NCBI GenBank assembly: GCA_964571215.1
Contig: CAZMZZ010000042.1
Location: 1-12,381, forward strand
Direction of reading: 5' to 3'
Origin: CAJWPI01 sp964571215
GTDB taxonomy: Bacteria; Pseudomonadota; Gammaproteobacteria; Magnimaribacterales; Magnimaribacteraceae
DNA: 12,381 bases
Made by a program: the position numbers and the translations under genes. The notes under the pieces are model-generated. The model saw only the letters and a program-made list of their open reading frames with translations, was not told where the DNA came from and searched no databases. Position 1 is the stretch's first letter, and every line of letters begins with the position of its first letter. Of the stretch, positions 1 through 7,323 are shown piece by piece.

Positions 1-548
1 GCAGATACTGAAGTTCCTATAATTTTTACTCCTTTTAATTGTAGCCATTCAATTGTTCTTGTTAGATTTATGACAACAACAAACGGTATAAGTTCAGCAC
101 CTCCTAAAGAAACTTTCCTTACTGTAGGTGTAAGATGGCAAGATCTATTTTTTGGTACTATTACTGCATCTACATGAGCAGCAGCTGCAGACCTCAAACA
201 AGCTCCAACATTATGTGGATCAGTAATCCCATCTAGGAGTAAAAGAAAAAGGTTTTTTTTCTTTTCTACCAGGTCATGAAGAAAATTTTCATTTTCTTCT
301 GTTCTCTTGTTGCACTTAATTGCCACCCCCTGATGTTTTTCTTCAGAAAACTGTTTTTTAAAAAAAAGAGAATCTTTTTTTTCAATATTTATTCTTTTTT
401 TCTCGGCAAAGTTGAGCAGCTGTTCAAGTCTTTGATTTAGATTTTTATCTTTTATGTAGAGGATATCTATTGATTTAGGTCTTTCTTTTAAAATACTCAT
501 CACAGTATTTATACCTGTGATCAATTCTTGGTCCTTATTTAATTGCAT
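1..548 (-). CDS. rlmB: 23S rRNA (guanosine-2'-O-)-methyltransferase RlmB, 3' part cut by window edge
   Basis: SPOUT-class (SpoU/TrmH) enzyme that, by family knowledge, 2'-O-methylates G2251 in the peptidyl-transferase loop of 23S rRNA using SAM. The 182 visible codons contain the N-terminal substrate-binding domain (about residues 9-80, starting ELITGINTVMSIL) and SPOUT motif 1 (LDGITDPHNVGACLRSA, residues 105-121, with the conserved Asn113 and Arg119). These are followed by VPKNRSCHLTPTVRKVS and the NLTRTIEWLQ stretch typical of RlmB. Family members are about 245 residues, so the last 60 or so, carrying motifs 2 and 3, lie left of the window. The ATG at 548-546 overlaps the end of rnr by 10 nt, so translation is probably coupled to RNase R; there is no strong Shine-Dalgarno. 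Assignment to RlmB rather than TrmH or another SpoU protein rests on the N-terminal domain and the rnr neighbour. Confidence 0.93.
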   Translation of the reverse strand, partial: MQLNKDQELITGINTVMSILKERPKSIDILYIKDKNLNQRLEQLLNFAEKKRINIEKKDSLFFKKQFSEEKHQGVAIKCNKRTEENENFLHDLVEKKKNLFLLLLDGITDPHNVGACLRSAAAAHVDAVIVPKNRSCHLTPTVRKVSLGGAELIPFVVVINLTRTIEWLQLKGVKIIGTSVS

Positions 549-2455
549 AATTTAAGGTCTATTCTTTGAAGCTCTGAATTTGAAGCATGAATCTTAACTC
601 TAATAGAATCTCCAAGAGAGAAAATTGTTTTAGAAAATCTTCCTACTAAACTCTTACTCACTTCTTCATAATCGTAGAAGTCTTTGCCAGGTAGGTTTTT
701 TATATGACATAAACCCTCAATGTTTAGCTCACTTAATAAAACAAAGATTCCAAAAGAAGTTACATTGACAATAGTGCCGTTAAATGACTTACCTATATGC
801 TTTTTAGCACATTCACATTTTATAATTTTTATAGCTGTTCTGGTTGCCTCTTCTGCATTACGTTCAGCAAATGAAGATTCAACAGCTATTTTTTCCATTA
901 ATTTGTCTTTCTTTATTTTGATATTTCCCTTTTCTTTATCATTCTTTAAAAATATTTCTCTCTTACCTGACTTTTTAATCAATTTTCTAATTGTTCTGTG
1001 GACCACCAAGTCTGGATATCTGCGTATAGGGGAGGTGAAGTGAGTATAGGTTTCATAAGCTAAACCAAAATGACTTGAACTTTTATTAGAATACGAAGCT
1101 AGACTCATCGTCTGTAACATTTGTTGATGTAATATTCCTTTTTCTTTTCTTGAAAGATTTTGAGAAAGAATAGCGGAAAGTTCTTTAGGTTTTATTCCCA
1201 AATTAATTTTTGCATTTATCCCTCTTGATTTTAGAAAGTCTGAAAGATTTTTTAACTTAGAATTTTCTGGTTTGGGGTGAATTCTATATAAAGAGGGCAT
1301 GAGGTTTTCTTGAGTAATTTTTGCTGCACAAATATTAGCTAGAAGCATGCACTCTTCTATTACTTTGTGAGCTTTATCTCTAGATAGGGTGACGAATTTT
1401 TCTATCTTTCCATCCTTAAATTTAGGAAAAAATTCAGGTATTTCTATATCTAAGGCCCCCCTTTCTACTTTTAATCTTCTCAGTAGTTCATAAATTTCAT
1501 TTAAAGTTCTTAAGCAGTTAGCCTGATCGCCATGAAATAGATTTTCTTCAAAATTCTTTGATATTTTTTCATAGATAAGTCTTGCTTTAGAGCTGATTAG
1601 GCCTTCAAAAAAAGAAGCCTCTAGAATTATTCCTTTTTCGTTCATACGAATTTTACATACAAGACAGGATCTAGTTGCATTAGGCTTTAGTGAACAAAGG
1701 TCATTGCTTATTATCTCTGGAAGCATGGGAATAACCTTGTTTACGAAATATACAGAGGTACCTCTTTTCCTGGCTTCTTGGTCTATAAAAGTTCCTTCAT
1801 CTATAAAATTTGATACATTCGCTATTGCAACATAAAGCACTAAGTTATTGTCTTTATCTTTCTCTGCATACACAGCATCATCAAAATCTTTTGCATTTTG
1901 GCCATCAATAGTCACAAAGTTCTTCTTAGTTAAATCGAATTGATTCTTTATTTTTTCTTTAAAGTCCTTTTGGATATTTCTTGCTTCTTTAACTACTGCT
2001 TTGCTCCATTCTGAATTAAGATTATAAGTAGATATAGCAACTTCATTTGCCATCACTTCATCTTTATTTTTATCTAAGGATTTAATAATAAATCCTCTTG
2101 CTTGCCTATTTTGTTGAGGTTGAACAGTTAATCTAACCTTTACAATGGAATTTCTGGTTATAGAATTTGGTACTCTCCCTTTTATTACTGTTGAAAAATT
2201 TTTATCTAGCCCGAAAGGAATAGCTTGGTAATTCCTATTAGATTTATAAATTCTTCCAAGAAATTCTGTAGTATTTCTTTCAATAACTTTATCAATAATA
2301 GCCCACCCTTTTGATGTTAAAGAGCATATAACTTTATCTCCAGGAAAAATCTTTTTAAGCTCTCTTTTAGATACTTTGAAGGTTCTGTCTTTATTCTCTT
2401 CGAATAATCTAAACCTCCCATTGGGGAGTTTCTGAATAGTACCTTTGATATTCAA
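539..2455 (-). CDS. rnr: Ribonuclease R, short form lacking the N-terminal helix-turn-helix domain
   Basis: Processive 3'-to-5' exoribonuclease of the RNase II/RNB family, which degrades structured RNA and takes part in rRNA and tmRNA quality control. Two cold-shock-like OB domains come first (about 1-65 and 66-130). The RNB catalytic domain follows, with VTIDGQNAKDFDDAV at 181-195 (metal-binding Asp184, Asp190, Asp192, Asp193), EECMLLAN at 367-374 and HFTSPIRRYPDLVVHR at 472-487. A C-terminal S1 domain spans about 554-635. At 638 residues it is far shorter than the roughly 800-residue E. coli enzyme: the N-terminal winged-helix region and the basic C-terminal tail are both missing. The start is TTG; no in-frame ATG exists between it and the tRNA gene 31 nt upstream, so the short N-terminus appears real. 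RNase R is favoured over RNase II by the rlmB linkage and the motif details. Confidence 0.92.
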   Translation of the reverse strand: MNIKGTIQKLPNGRFRLFEENKDRTFKVSKRELKKIFPGDKVICSLTSKGWAIIDKVIERNTTEFLGRIYKSNRNYQAIPFGLDKNFSTVIKGRVPNSITRNSIVKVRLTVQPQQNRQARGFIIKSLDKNKDEVMANEVAISTYNLNSEWSKAVVKEARNIQKDFKEKIKNQFDLTKKNFVTIDGQNAKDFDDAVYAEKDKDNNLVLYVAIANVSNFIDEGTFIDQEARKRGTSVYFVNKVIPMLPEIISNDLCSLKPNATRSCLVCKIRMNEKGIILEASFFEGLISSKARLIYEKISKNFEENLFHGDQANCLRTLNEIYELLRRLKVERGALDIEIPEFFPKFKDGKIEKFVTLSRDKAHKVIEECMLLANICAAKITQENLMPSLYRIHPKPENSKLKNLSDFLKSRGINAKINLGIKPKELSAILSQNLSRKEKGILHQQMLQTMSLASYSNKSSSHFGLAYETYTHFTSPIRRYPDLVVHRTIRKLIKKSGKREIFLKNDKEKGNIKIKKDKLMEKIAVESSFAERNAEEATRTAIKIIKCECAKKHIGKSFNGTIVNVTSFGIFVLLSELNIEGLCHIKNLPGKDFYDYEEVSKSLVGRFSKTIFSLGDSIRVKIHASNSELQRIDLKLCN

Positions 2456-2486
2456 GATAAGTTTTTTAGTATCATTTATAAAAGAC

Positions 2487-2562
2487 TGGAGCTGGCGATT
2501 GGATTTGAACCAACGACCGGCTGATTACAAATCAGCTGCTCTACCAACTGAGCTACGCCAGC
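2487..2562 (-). tRNA. tRNA-Thr (anticodon TGT), CCA encoded
   Basis: A complete 76-nt cloverleaf reads on the minus strand. The 7-bp acceptor stem is GCTGGCG/CGCCAGC and the D arm is GCTC...GAGC. The anticodon arm GCTGA-TTTGTAA-TCAGC has anticodon TGT, reading ACA threonine codons. The T arm GTTGG-TTCAAAT-CCAAT has one G-T wobble. The 3' end is encoded as discriminator T followed by CCA. It lies just upstream of rnr on the same strand, with 31 nt between the mature 3' end and the rnr start, and is probably the first element of that transcript. Confidence 0.96.
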
Positions 2563-2567
2563 ACCTT

Positions 2568-2596
2568 ATGATATGTTTACTTTAAGCAGCTAACAA
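2568..2596 (-). promoter_or_regulatory. Putative sigma70-type promoter of the tRNA-Thr/rnr/rlmB transcript
   Basis: On the minus strand a TTGTTA -35 box (2596-2591) is separated by exactly 17 nt from a TATCAT -10 box (2573-2568). The -10 box ends only 5 nt before the mature 5' end of tRNA-Thr, so the transcript would begin at or close to the tRNA's first base, with almost no leader. Spacing is ideal and each box differs from consensus at two positions (TTGACA, TATAAT). In AT-rich DNA such matches also occur by chance, so the call rests mostly on position. Confidence 0.45.
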
Positions 2597-2625
2597 AAAG
2601 ATAAACATTTATAAGTTCTTATTGT

Positions 2626-2715
2626 ATGGCAGATGGTTATGAAGGAAAAGTAAGGAAGTTAAAAGTTAAGAAGAAAGATTTTTTTGGGAAGATATTAAGT
2701 TTATTGGTTTCATAG
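2626..2715 (+). other. Small ORF of 29 codons, doubtful as a gene
   Basis: An ATG-started frame encodes a very lysine-rich 29-residue peptide (MADGYEGKVRKLKVKKKDFF at its start, ending in LSLLVS) before TAG. There is no convincing ribosome-binding site, no recognised family, and it lies directly upstream of a decayed transketolase fragment on the same strand. It could be a chance frame or another scrap of a decayed gene. I do not recognise it. Confidence 0.15.
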
Positions 2716-2798
2716 AAAAGATGGCTTTGGAGTGCTAAACTTAAACCACACGGATAATTCTTTCCTTAAGAAACTTCTTACTATATTCAAAAATAAAG

Positions 2799-3035
2799 GT
2801 CCTACATGAAAAACATACTGGATGTTAACGACTTGAGGAACACTCAATTTTTGGAGGTTTGGGGTCAATAGTTTCTGAAATAGCTTCTGAAATTTCTCAA
2901 GCAAAAGTTCTGAGAATAGGGGTTGAGGATCGTTTTACAGAATATTGTGGAACTTATAATTATCTTCTTAAGGAGCAGGGACTTGACCTTTCCTCAGTCA
3001 GATCGAAGATAAAAAATTTTTTAACGAAGGCTTAG
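2799..3035 (+). pseudogene. Remnant of a transketolase C-terminal subunit gene
   Basis: From 2835 to the TAG at 3033-3035 an open frame of 66 codons without an initiator reads as the tail of a two-subunit-type transketolase. It contains EEHSIFGGLGSIVSEIASEI (the conserved EEH-xx-GGLGS element), then RIGVEDRFTEYCGTYNYLLK and EQGLDLSSVRSKIKNFL. In the same frame the codons from 2799 (VLHEKHTGC) could belong to the same domain, but an in-frame TAA at 2826-2828 interrupts them exactly before LEEHS. Further upstream the expected transketolase sequence cannot be followed in any one frame. The catalytic ThDP-binding parts are absent, so this is a dead 3' fragment. Transketolase makes sedoheptulose 7-phosphate, the expected substrate of the GmhA-like isomerase downstream, so it was probably once part of the same sugar locus. 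Confidence 0.75.
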
Positions 3036-3244
3036 TTAATATTCATAAACTTAAATACAAACTATTTTTTTTCAGAAAGAACTAAACTTAATGGCAGGAA
3101 CTGATATCATTGCGAATTAAAACTCTTGCTGAATTTAGTTTTTTCATACTTTTTGAAATGTCACAACACAAGTAGGGCAGAAGCGCCTTGTCTTTTTTAT
3201 AGATTTGAAACACTCTTTTTGATTTTTACTTTTTTAAGATAATA
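3036..3244. other. AT-rich intergenic leader of the sugar operon
   Basis: About 210 nt with no credible reading frame separate the transketolase remnant from the first operon gene. It holds oligo-T and oligo-A runs and a weak hairpin near 3174-3189. A promoter for the downstream operon is expected here. The best -35-like element is TTGAAA at about 3205, but no good -10 box lies at the right distance, so I do not call one. The first gene has only a weak AAGA element in front of its ATG. Together with 2563-2834 this forms a 680-nt stretch without an intact gene. Confidence 0.5.
3174..3198 (+). terminator. Possible weak intrinsic terminator
   Basis: AGGGC (3174-3178) can pair with GCCTT (3185-3189) around the six-base loop AGAAGC, giving a 5-bp stem with one G-T wobble. 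It is followed by GTCTTTTTTAT. This could end a transcript coming through the transketolase remnant before the sugar operon starts. The stem is short and no folding energy was computed, so this is tentative. Confidence 0.28.
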
Positions 3245-4222
3245 ATGAAATCACTAGTTACGGGTGGTGCGGGGTTTATAGGTAGCCATCTAGTTGATAT
3301 TCTTTTAGAAAAAGGTGATGAGATCATCGTTTTAGACAATTTCACTACAGGTAGACCTGAGAATTTAAGTCATGTAGAGGGAAAGATAAACCTAATTGAA
3401 ACTGATTTGTCATTAGAAATAGATTGGAAGAAACATTTTAAGAATGTTGATAGAGTATTTCACCTTGCAGCTTTAGCTGACATAGTCCCTTCAATTGAAA
3501 GTCCAGATTCTTATTTTCAATCTAACGTCACTGGAACTTTTAATGTAATGAAAGCCTGCAAGGAATTTGATATAGCTAAAGTAGTTTATACAGCTTCATC
3601 TTCTTGTTATGGGATTCCTGACATCTTTCCAACACCAGAGACGGCAGAAATAAGACCCCAATATCCTTATGCACTTACGAAACTTTTGGGTGAGCAAATA
3701 GTTTTACATTGGAATAATGTTTATGGGGTTTCTTCTATTTCAACAAGGTTATTCAATGTGTATGGACCACGATCTCGTACTTCAGGAACTTATGGAGCAG
3801 TATTTGGTGTTTTTTTAGCACAAAAATTGAGCAATAAGCCTTACACAGTTGTAGGAGATGGCACTCAGACAAGAGATTTTACCCACGTTAAGGATGTAGC
3901 TTCCGCTTTGTTAGCAGCTTCTGAAAGCTCTTTAGAAGGAGAGATTCTAAACATAGGTTCAGATAATACCTATAGCATCAATCAAGTTGTAGAGTTGCTT
4001 GAAGGAGATGTAGTTTATATACCTAAAAGACCAGGAGAACCTGATGTAACTTGGGCAGATATTTCAAAGGCAAAAGAGATGCTTGAATGGACTCCAAAAA
4101 TTTCAATTGAAGAAGGTATTGAGGATCTTCTAGATAATATTGATTATTGGTCAGAAGCTCCTGTATGGGACCCAGATTCAATTTCTAAAGCAACTAAAAA
4201 GTGGTTTGAATATTTAGGCTAG
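3245..4222 (+). CDS. NAD(P)-dependent nucleotide-sugar epimerase/dehydratase (extended SDR)
   Basis: A 325-residue extended short-chain dehydrogenase of the UDP-glucose 4-epimerase/NDP-sugar dehydratase superfamily, acting on a nucleotide-activated sugar in the cytoplasm. The Rossmann dinucleotide motif is TGGAGFIGSH (6-15), with Asp31 at the end of beta-2 for the cosubstrate ribose. The catalytic set is ASSSCYG (117-123) and Tyr142-x3-Lys146 in YPYALTK. Sugar-nucleotide binding is suggested by RLFNVYGPRS (168-177) and DGTQTRDFTHVKDVA (205-219). The C-terminus carries a tail after the usual end (DYWSEAPVWDPDS...), which I recall from SDR proteins of heptose-type sugar clusters. It is the first gene of the operon; the next ATG is only 2 nt after the stop. 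Sequence alone does not say whether it epimerises C4 or another carbon, or dehydrates. Confidence 0.9.
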   Translation: MKSLVTGGAGFIGSHLVDILLEKGDEIIVLDNFTTGRPENLSHVEGKINLIETDLSLEIDWKKHFKNVDRVFHLAALADIVPSIESPDSYFQSNVTGTFNVMKACKEFDIAKVVYTASSSCYGIPDIFPTPETAEIRPQYPYALTKLLGEQIVLHWNNVYGVSSISTRLFNVYGPRSRTSGTYGAVFGVFLAQKLSNKPYTVVGDGTQTRDFTHVKDVASALLAASESSLEGEILNIGSDNTYSINQVVELLEGDVVYIPKRPGEPDVTWADISKAKEMLEWTPKISIEEGIEDLLDNIDYWSEAPVWDPDSISKATKKWFEYLG

Positions 4223-4224
4223 GA

Positions 4225-5748
4225 ATGAATAACAAGATAATATCCTTAGAAAAACTTTCCAAAAAAGTTCAAAAAGCAAAAGACTCTAAAAAAAGAGTTA
4301 TCCATTGTCATGGGGTATTTGATCTTCTTCATATTGGCCATATTAAACACTTTGAAGAAGCTAAGTCGCACGGAGATTTCTTAGTAGTAACCATAACGCC
4401 TGATCAATATGTGAATAAGGGGCCAAATAGACCAGCTTTCTCCACAAAACTACGCTTAGAAGCATTAGCTGCTTTAGAGTCAGTAGATTTTGTTGCGGAA
4501 AATGAGTGGTCTTCTGCGGTAAAAACTATAAAAAGGATAAAACCTGATATTTATTTCAAAGGACCTGATTATAAAAATAATAGTGATGATATAACGGGTA
4601 TGATCAAAGAAGAATCTAAGGCTGTTGAATCAATAGGAGGTAAGGTTAAGTATTCAACAGATATTTCTTTTAGCTCTAGCTCTATCCTTAATAGATATAG
4701 TGATCTATATTCAGATGAGCAGAAAGCATTTATCTCTTCTATAAGAAATGAAATAGGATCTAATGACATTAAAGGCATAGTAGATCGTCTTCAAGACCTG
4801 AAAGTTTTAATTATTGGTGAAACAATTATAGATAAATATGTCTTTTGTGAGGCTTTAGGGAAATCTGGAAAAGAGCCTGTATTAGTCCTTAGAGATTTAA
4901 GTACAGAAGAATATTTGGGTGGCAGCGCAGCTATAGCAAATCATCTATCTGATTTCTGCTGTTCTCTTACTCTCTTAAGTGCCTTAGGGGAGAAAGGTGA
5001 ATATAAAAAGTTTATTGAAAAGAATTTAAAGAAAAATATACAGACTAAATTTATCAATAAAACCAATTCCCCAACTATAGTTAAAAAAAGATTTGTTGAG
5101 CATATAACTAATAGCAAGACTTTAGGTGTCTATTCAATTAATGACGAAGCTCTTTCAAAACAGAATGAGAAGAAACTTATAAATTTAATGCTTAAAGAGA
5201 TGAAAAAACACGATCTTGTAATAGTTACCGATTATGGTCATGGTTTAATTACAGATAAGATAGCTAAAGAAATTGTAAGGAATTCACCATACACTGCTCT
5301 AAATGCTCAAATTAATGCGGCTAATAGCAGTTATCACACAATGAATAAATACGAGAAAGTTGAGTGTGTAATAATCAATGAAGGTGAACTTCGACATGAG
5401 TTTAGGAACAGAGATGGAGATTTAACAGTTCTAATGAAAACCTTATCTAATAATTTAAAAGCAAAAAATGTTGTAGTAACTAGAGGCAATGAGGGAGCCA
5501 AGTTATATAATAGTAAAGAGGACAAATTTATGACATGCCCAGCTTTCGCCTCTAAAGTAGTTGATAAGGTAGGTTCTGGAGATGCCATGCTATCTTTATT
5601 ATCTGCTTCTCTAAAAGCAGGGTTCGACCCAAAACTTTCTTTACTTATGGGTTCTTTAGCTGCAGCCCAGTCTGTAGAAACAATTGGTAATAGTAAATCT
5701 GTTAGTAAAAACTCTATATTAAAAACCCTTCAACATACCTTGAAATAA
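4225..5748 (+). CDS. Fused sugar nucleotidylyltransferase / PfkB-type heptose kinase (HldE-like, domain order reversed)
   Basis: A 507-residue bifunctional enzyme. Residues 23-158 form an RfaE/HldE C-type nucleotidylyltransferase: CHGVFDLLHIGH (28-39) carries the HxGH motif (His36, His39), followed by YFKGPDY (110-116) and the ISFSSSSI stretch near 147-154. Residues 191-505 form a PfkB (ribokinase-like) kinase of RfaE type: VLIIGETIIDKY (194-205), GKSGKEPVLVLRDLS (212-226), GGSAAIANHLSDF (232-244), DYGHGLIT (336-343) and the PfkB signature DKVGSGDAMLSL (447-458) with the catalytic base Asp453. E. coli HldE has kinase first and transferase second, so the order here is swapped. Expected role: phosphorylate heptose 7-phosphate at C1 and later couple the sugar 1-phosphate to a nucleotide. 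The nucleotide (ADP, CDP or GDP) cannot be read from sequence. The GmhA-like gene starts 5 nt after it. Confidence 0.9.
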   Translation: MNNKIISLEKLSKKVQKAKDSKKRVIHCHGVFDLLHIGHIKHFEEAKSHGDFLVVTITPDQYVNKGPNRPAFSTKLRLEALAALESVDFVAENEWSSAVKTIKRIKPDIYFKGPDYKNNSDDITGMIKEESKAVESIGGKVKYSTDISFSSSSILNRYSDLYSDEQKAFISSIRNEIGSNDIKGIVDRLQDLKVLIIGETIIDKYVFCEALGKSGKEPVLVLRDLSTEEYLGGSAAIANHLSDFCCSLTLLSALGEKGEYKKFIEKNLKKNIQTKFINKTNSPTIVKKRFVEHITNSKTLGVYSINDEALSKQNEKKLINLMLKEMKKHDLVIVTDYGHGLITDKIAKEIVRNSPYTALNAQINAANSSYHTMNKYEKVECVIINEGELRHEFRNRDGDLTVLMKTLSNNLKAKNVVVTRGNEGAKLYNSKEDKFMTCPAFASKVVDKVGSGDAMLSLLSASLKAGFDPKLSLLMGSLAAAQSVETIGNSKSVSKNSILKTLQHTLK

Positions 5749-5753
5749 TACTT

Positions 5754-6317
5754 ATGGATAAAGACTTCCTTAAAACATATCTTTTAGACTTTTCCGAATT
5801 GATTAAACCCCAAGAATCGGTATTAGAGCAGCTAGTAGAAGTAAAAGAAGCTTTAGCTGAAGCACACTCCAAAGGAAATAAGGGAATGATTTTTGGAAAT
5901 GGGGGTAGCGCCGCTATTGCAAGTCACTTTAGTGTAGATTTAACTAAAAATGCTTCGGTAAGATGCATAAACTATAATGAATCAGACCTAATTACATGCT
6001 TTTCTAATGATTATGGCTTTGAAAACTGGATTGCTAAAGCAATAGAATTTTATGGAGATGAAGGGGATGTATTAATTGCCATATCTTCCAGCGGTAAATC
6101 TCAGAACATGATTAATGCGACTTCTGCTGCAAAAACAAAAAAGTTTTCTAAAGTTATAACCTTTTCAGGATTTCAAGAAGGTAACCCATTGAGTAAGTCC
6201 GGAGATATAAATCTTTGGGTTGATAGCAAAGCTTACAATTTTGTGGAAAACCTTCATCAAGTTTGGCTTCTAGCTATTGTTGACCTAATAATTGGGGATA
6301 AAGAATACTCAGCATAA
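5754..6317 (+). CDS. GmhA-like SIS-domain sedoheptulose-7-phosphate isomerase
   Basis: A 187-residue single SIS-domain protein, close to the usual 190-200 of phosphoheptose isomerase. By family it converts D-sedoheptulose 7-phosphate to D-glycero-D-manno-heptose 7-phosphate in the cytoplasm, as a multimer. The phosphate-binding loop is GNGGSAAIASH (48-58), the second phosphosugar motif is ISSSGKSQN (110-118), and the conserved C-terminal His is His168 in ENLHQVW. E. coli GmhA uses Glu65 and His180 for catalysis; the Glu is aspartate here (Asp62 in FSVDLTK), while the His is kept. FSVDLTK plus the NEADLITCF-like stretch points to a GmhA subfamily found in sugar clusters rather than the housekeeping LPS-core enzyme. 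Its position directly after the HldE-like fusion supports a shared heptose pathway. The ATG has no visible Shine-Dalgarno. Confidence 0.85.
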   Translation: MDKDFLKTYLLDFSELIKPQESVLEQLVEVKEALAEAHSKGNKGMIFGNGGSAAIASHFSVDLTKNASVRCINYNESDLITCFSNDYGFENWIAKAIEFYGDEGDVLIAISSSGKSQNMINATSAAKTKKFSKVITFSGFQEGNPLSKSGDINLWVDSKAYNFVENLHQVWLLAIVDLIIGDKEYSA

Positions 6318-6339
6318 ATTTCAATAATTATTTATTTTA

Positions 6340-7320
6340 ATGAAAAAGATATTTATTACAGGAGGAGCTGGGTATGTAGGTGCAGTTACAGTACCTCTTT
6401 TATTAGAAAGGGGTTATGAGATAACAGTATTTGACCTAATGATTTACGGAGAAGAAGTTTTAAAAGATCATCCTAATCTTAAAAAGGTCAAAGGAGATAT
6501 AAGAGATAAGGAGGCTTTAAAAGCACATGTTACTGACCATGATATGGTTATTCACCTTGCTTGTATTTCTAATGACCCTAGCTTTGAATTAAACCCAAGT
6601 TTAGGAAAGTCTATTAATTTAGATGCTTTTGAACCTCTAGTTAATATTAGTAAACAGGCGGGAGTAAATAGATTTATTTACGCCTCTTCTTCATCCGTAT
6701 ATGGAGTTAAAGATGAAAAGAATGTTCATGAGAGCATGACCCTTGAACCTCTAACCGACTATTCAAAGTATAAGGCTCAATGTGAAGAAATATTAATGCA
6801 GTATCAAGATCCAGATTTTACAACTGTCACTATAAGGCCAGCTACAGTATGCGGTTACTCTAAGCGTCAAAGGTTAGATGTTGTTGTAAATATCTTAACG
6901 AATTTGGCTTATCACAATAGAAAAATAACTGTTTTTGGTGGCAATCAATTAAGACCAAATATACATATCAAGGACATGGCACTAGCTTATCTTGCTCTAA
7001 TTGAAGCTCCAAAAGAAAAAATAGATGGACAAATTTTTAATGCAGGAGACGAAAACTATTCAGTTAATGAATTGTCAGAAATAGTCAAAGGAGTAATTGG
7101 AAGTGATGTTGAAATGATCTATTCAGATTCTGATGATAATCGCTCCTATCATATCTCTTCAAAGAAAATCTTAGATACATTAGATTTTCATCCTACATTC
7201 TCTATAGAAGAAGCTGTTGTAGATTTGAAACAAGCTTTTGAAAAGAACCTTTTAACAAACCCTTTAGAAAACGAGAATTATTTTAATATAAGAAGAATGC
7301 AAAACATTAATTTAATATAG
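6340..7320 (+). CDS. NAD-dependent epimerase/dehydratase (extended SDR), second copy type
   Basis: A 326-residue extended SDR enzyme acting on a nucleotide sugar. It shows TGGAGYVGAV (7-16) for NAD(P) binding, ASSSSVYG (115-122) and the catalytic Tyr141-x3-Lys145 (YSKYK). RPATVCGYSKRQRLDVVVN (166-184) and FGGNQLRPNIHIKDMA (199-214) follow the usual substrate-binding positions. The last residues (NENYFNIRRMQNI) match a C-terminal tail I recall in sugar-cluster members of this family. It is clearly different from the SDR protein at the head of the operon: the motifs are shared but most of the sequence is not, so the two probably catalyse separate steps such as oxidation or dehydration and epimerisation. 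The gap to the next gene is 3 nt. No Shine-Dalgarno precedes the ATG. Confidence 0.88.
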   Translation: MKKIFITGGAGYVGAVTVPLLLERGYEITVFDLMIYGEEVLKDHPNLKKVKGDIRDKEALKAHVTDHDMVIHLACISNDPSFELNPSLGKSINLDAFEPLVNISKQAGVNRFIYASSSSVYGVKDEKNVHESMTLEPLTDYSKYKAQCEEILMQYQDPDFTTVTIRPATVCGYSKRQRLDVVVNILTNLAYHNRKITVFGGNQLRPNIHIKDMALAYLALIEAPKEKIDGQIFNAGDENYSVNELSEIVKGVIGSDVEMIYSDSDDNRSYHISSKKILDTLDFHPTFSIEEAVVDLKQAFEKNLLTNPLENENYFNIRRMQNINLI

Positions 7321-7323
7321 TCT

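Noticed and set aside
720..1043. Plus-strand ORF of 107 codons
   Set aside because: Lies entirely antisense to the conserved RNB/S1 part of rnr, has no recognisable domain and no ribosome-binding site; a shadow frame.
2487..2562. tRNA-Thr as integration site of a genomic island carrying the sugar operon
   Set aside because: The 5' end of the tRNA, not the usual 3' end, faces the operon; no integrase gene or repeated tRNA 3' fragment is visible in the window.
2710..2904. Minus-strand ORF of 64 codons in the intergenic region
   Set aside because: It overlaps antisense the transketolase remnant, whose plus-strand reading explains the sequence; no family resemblance of its own.
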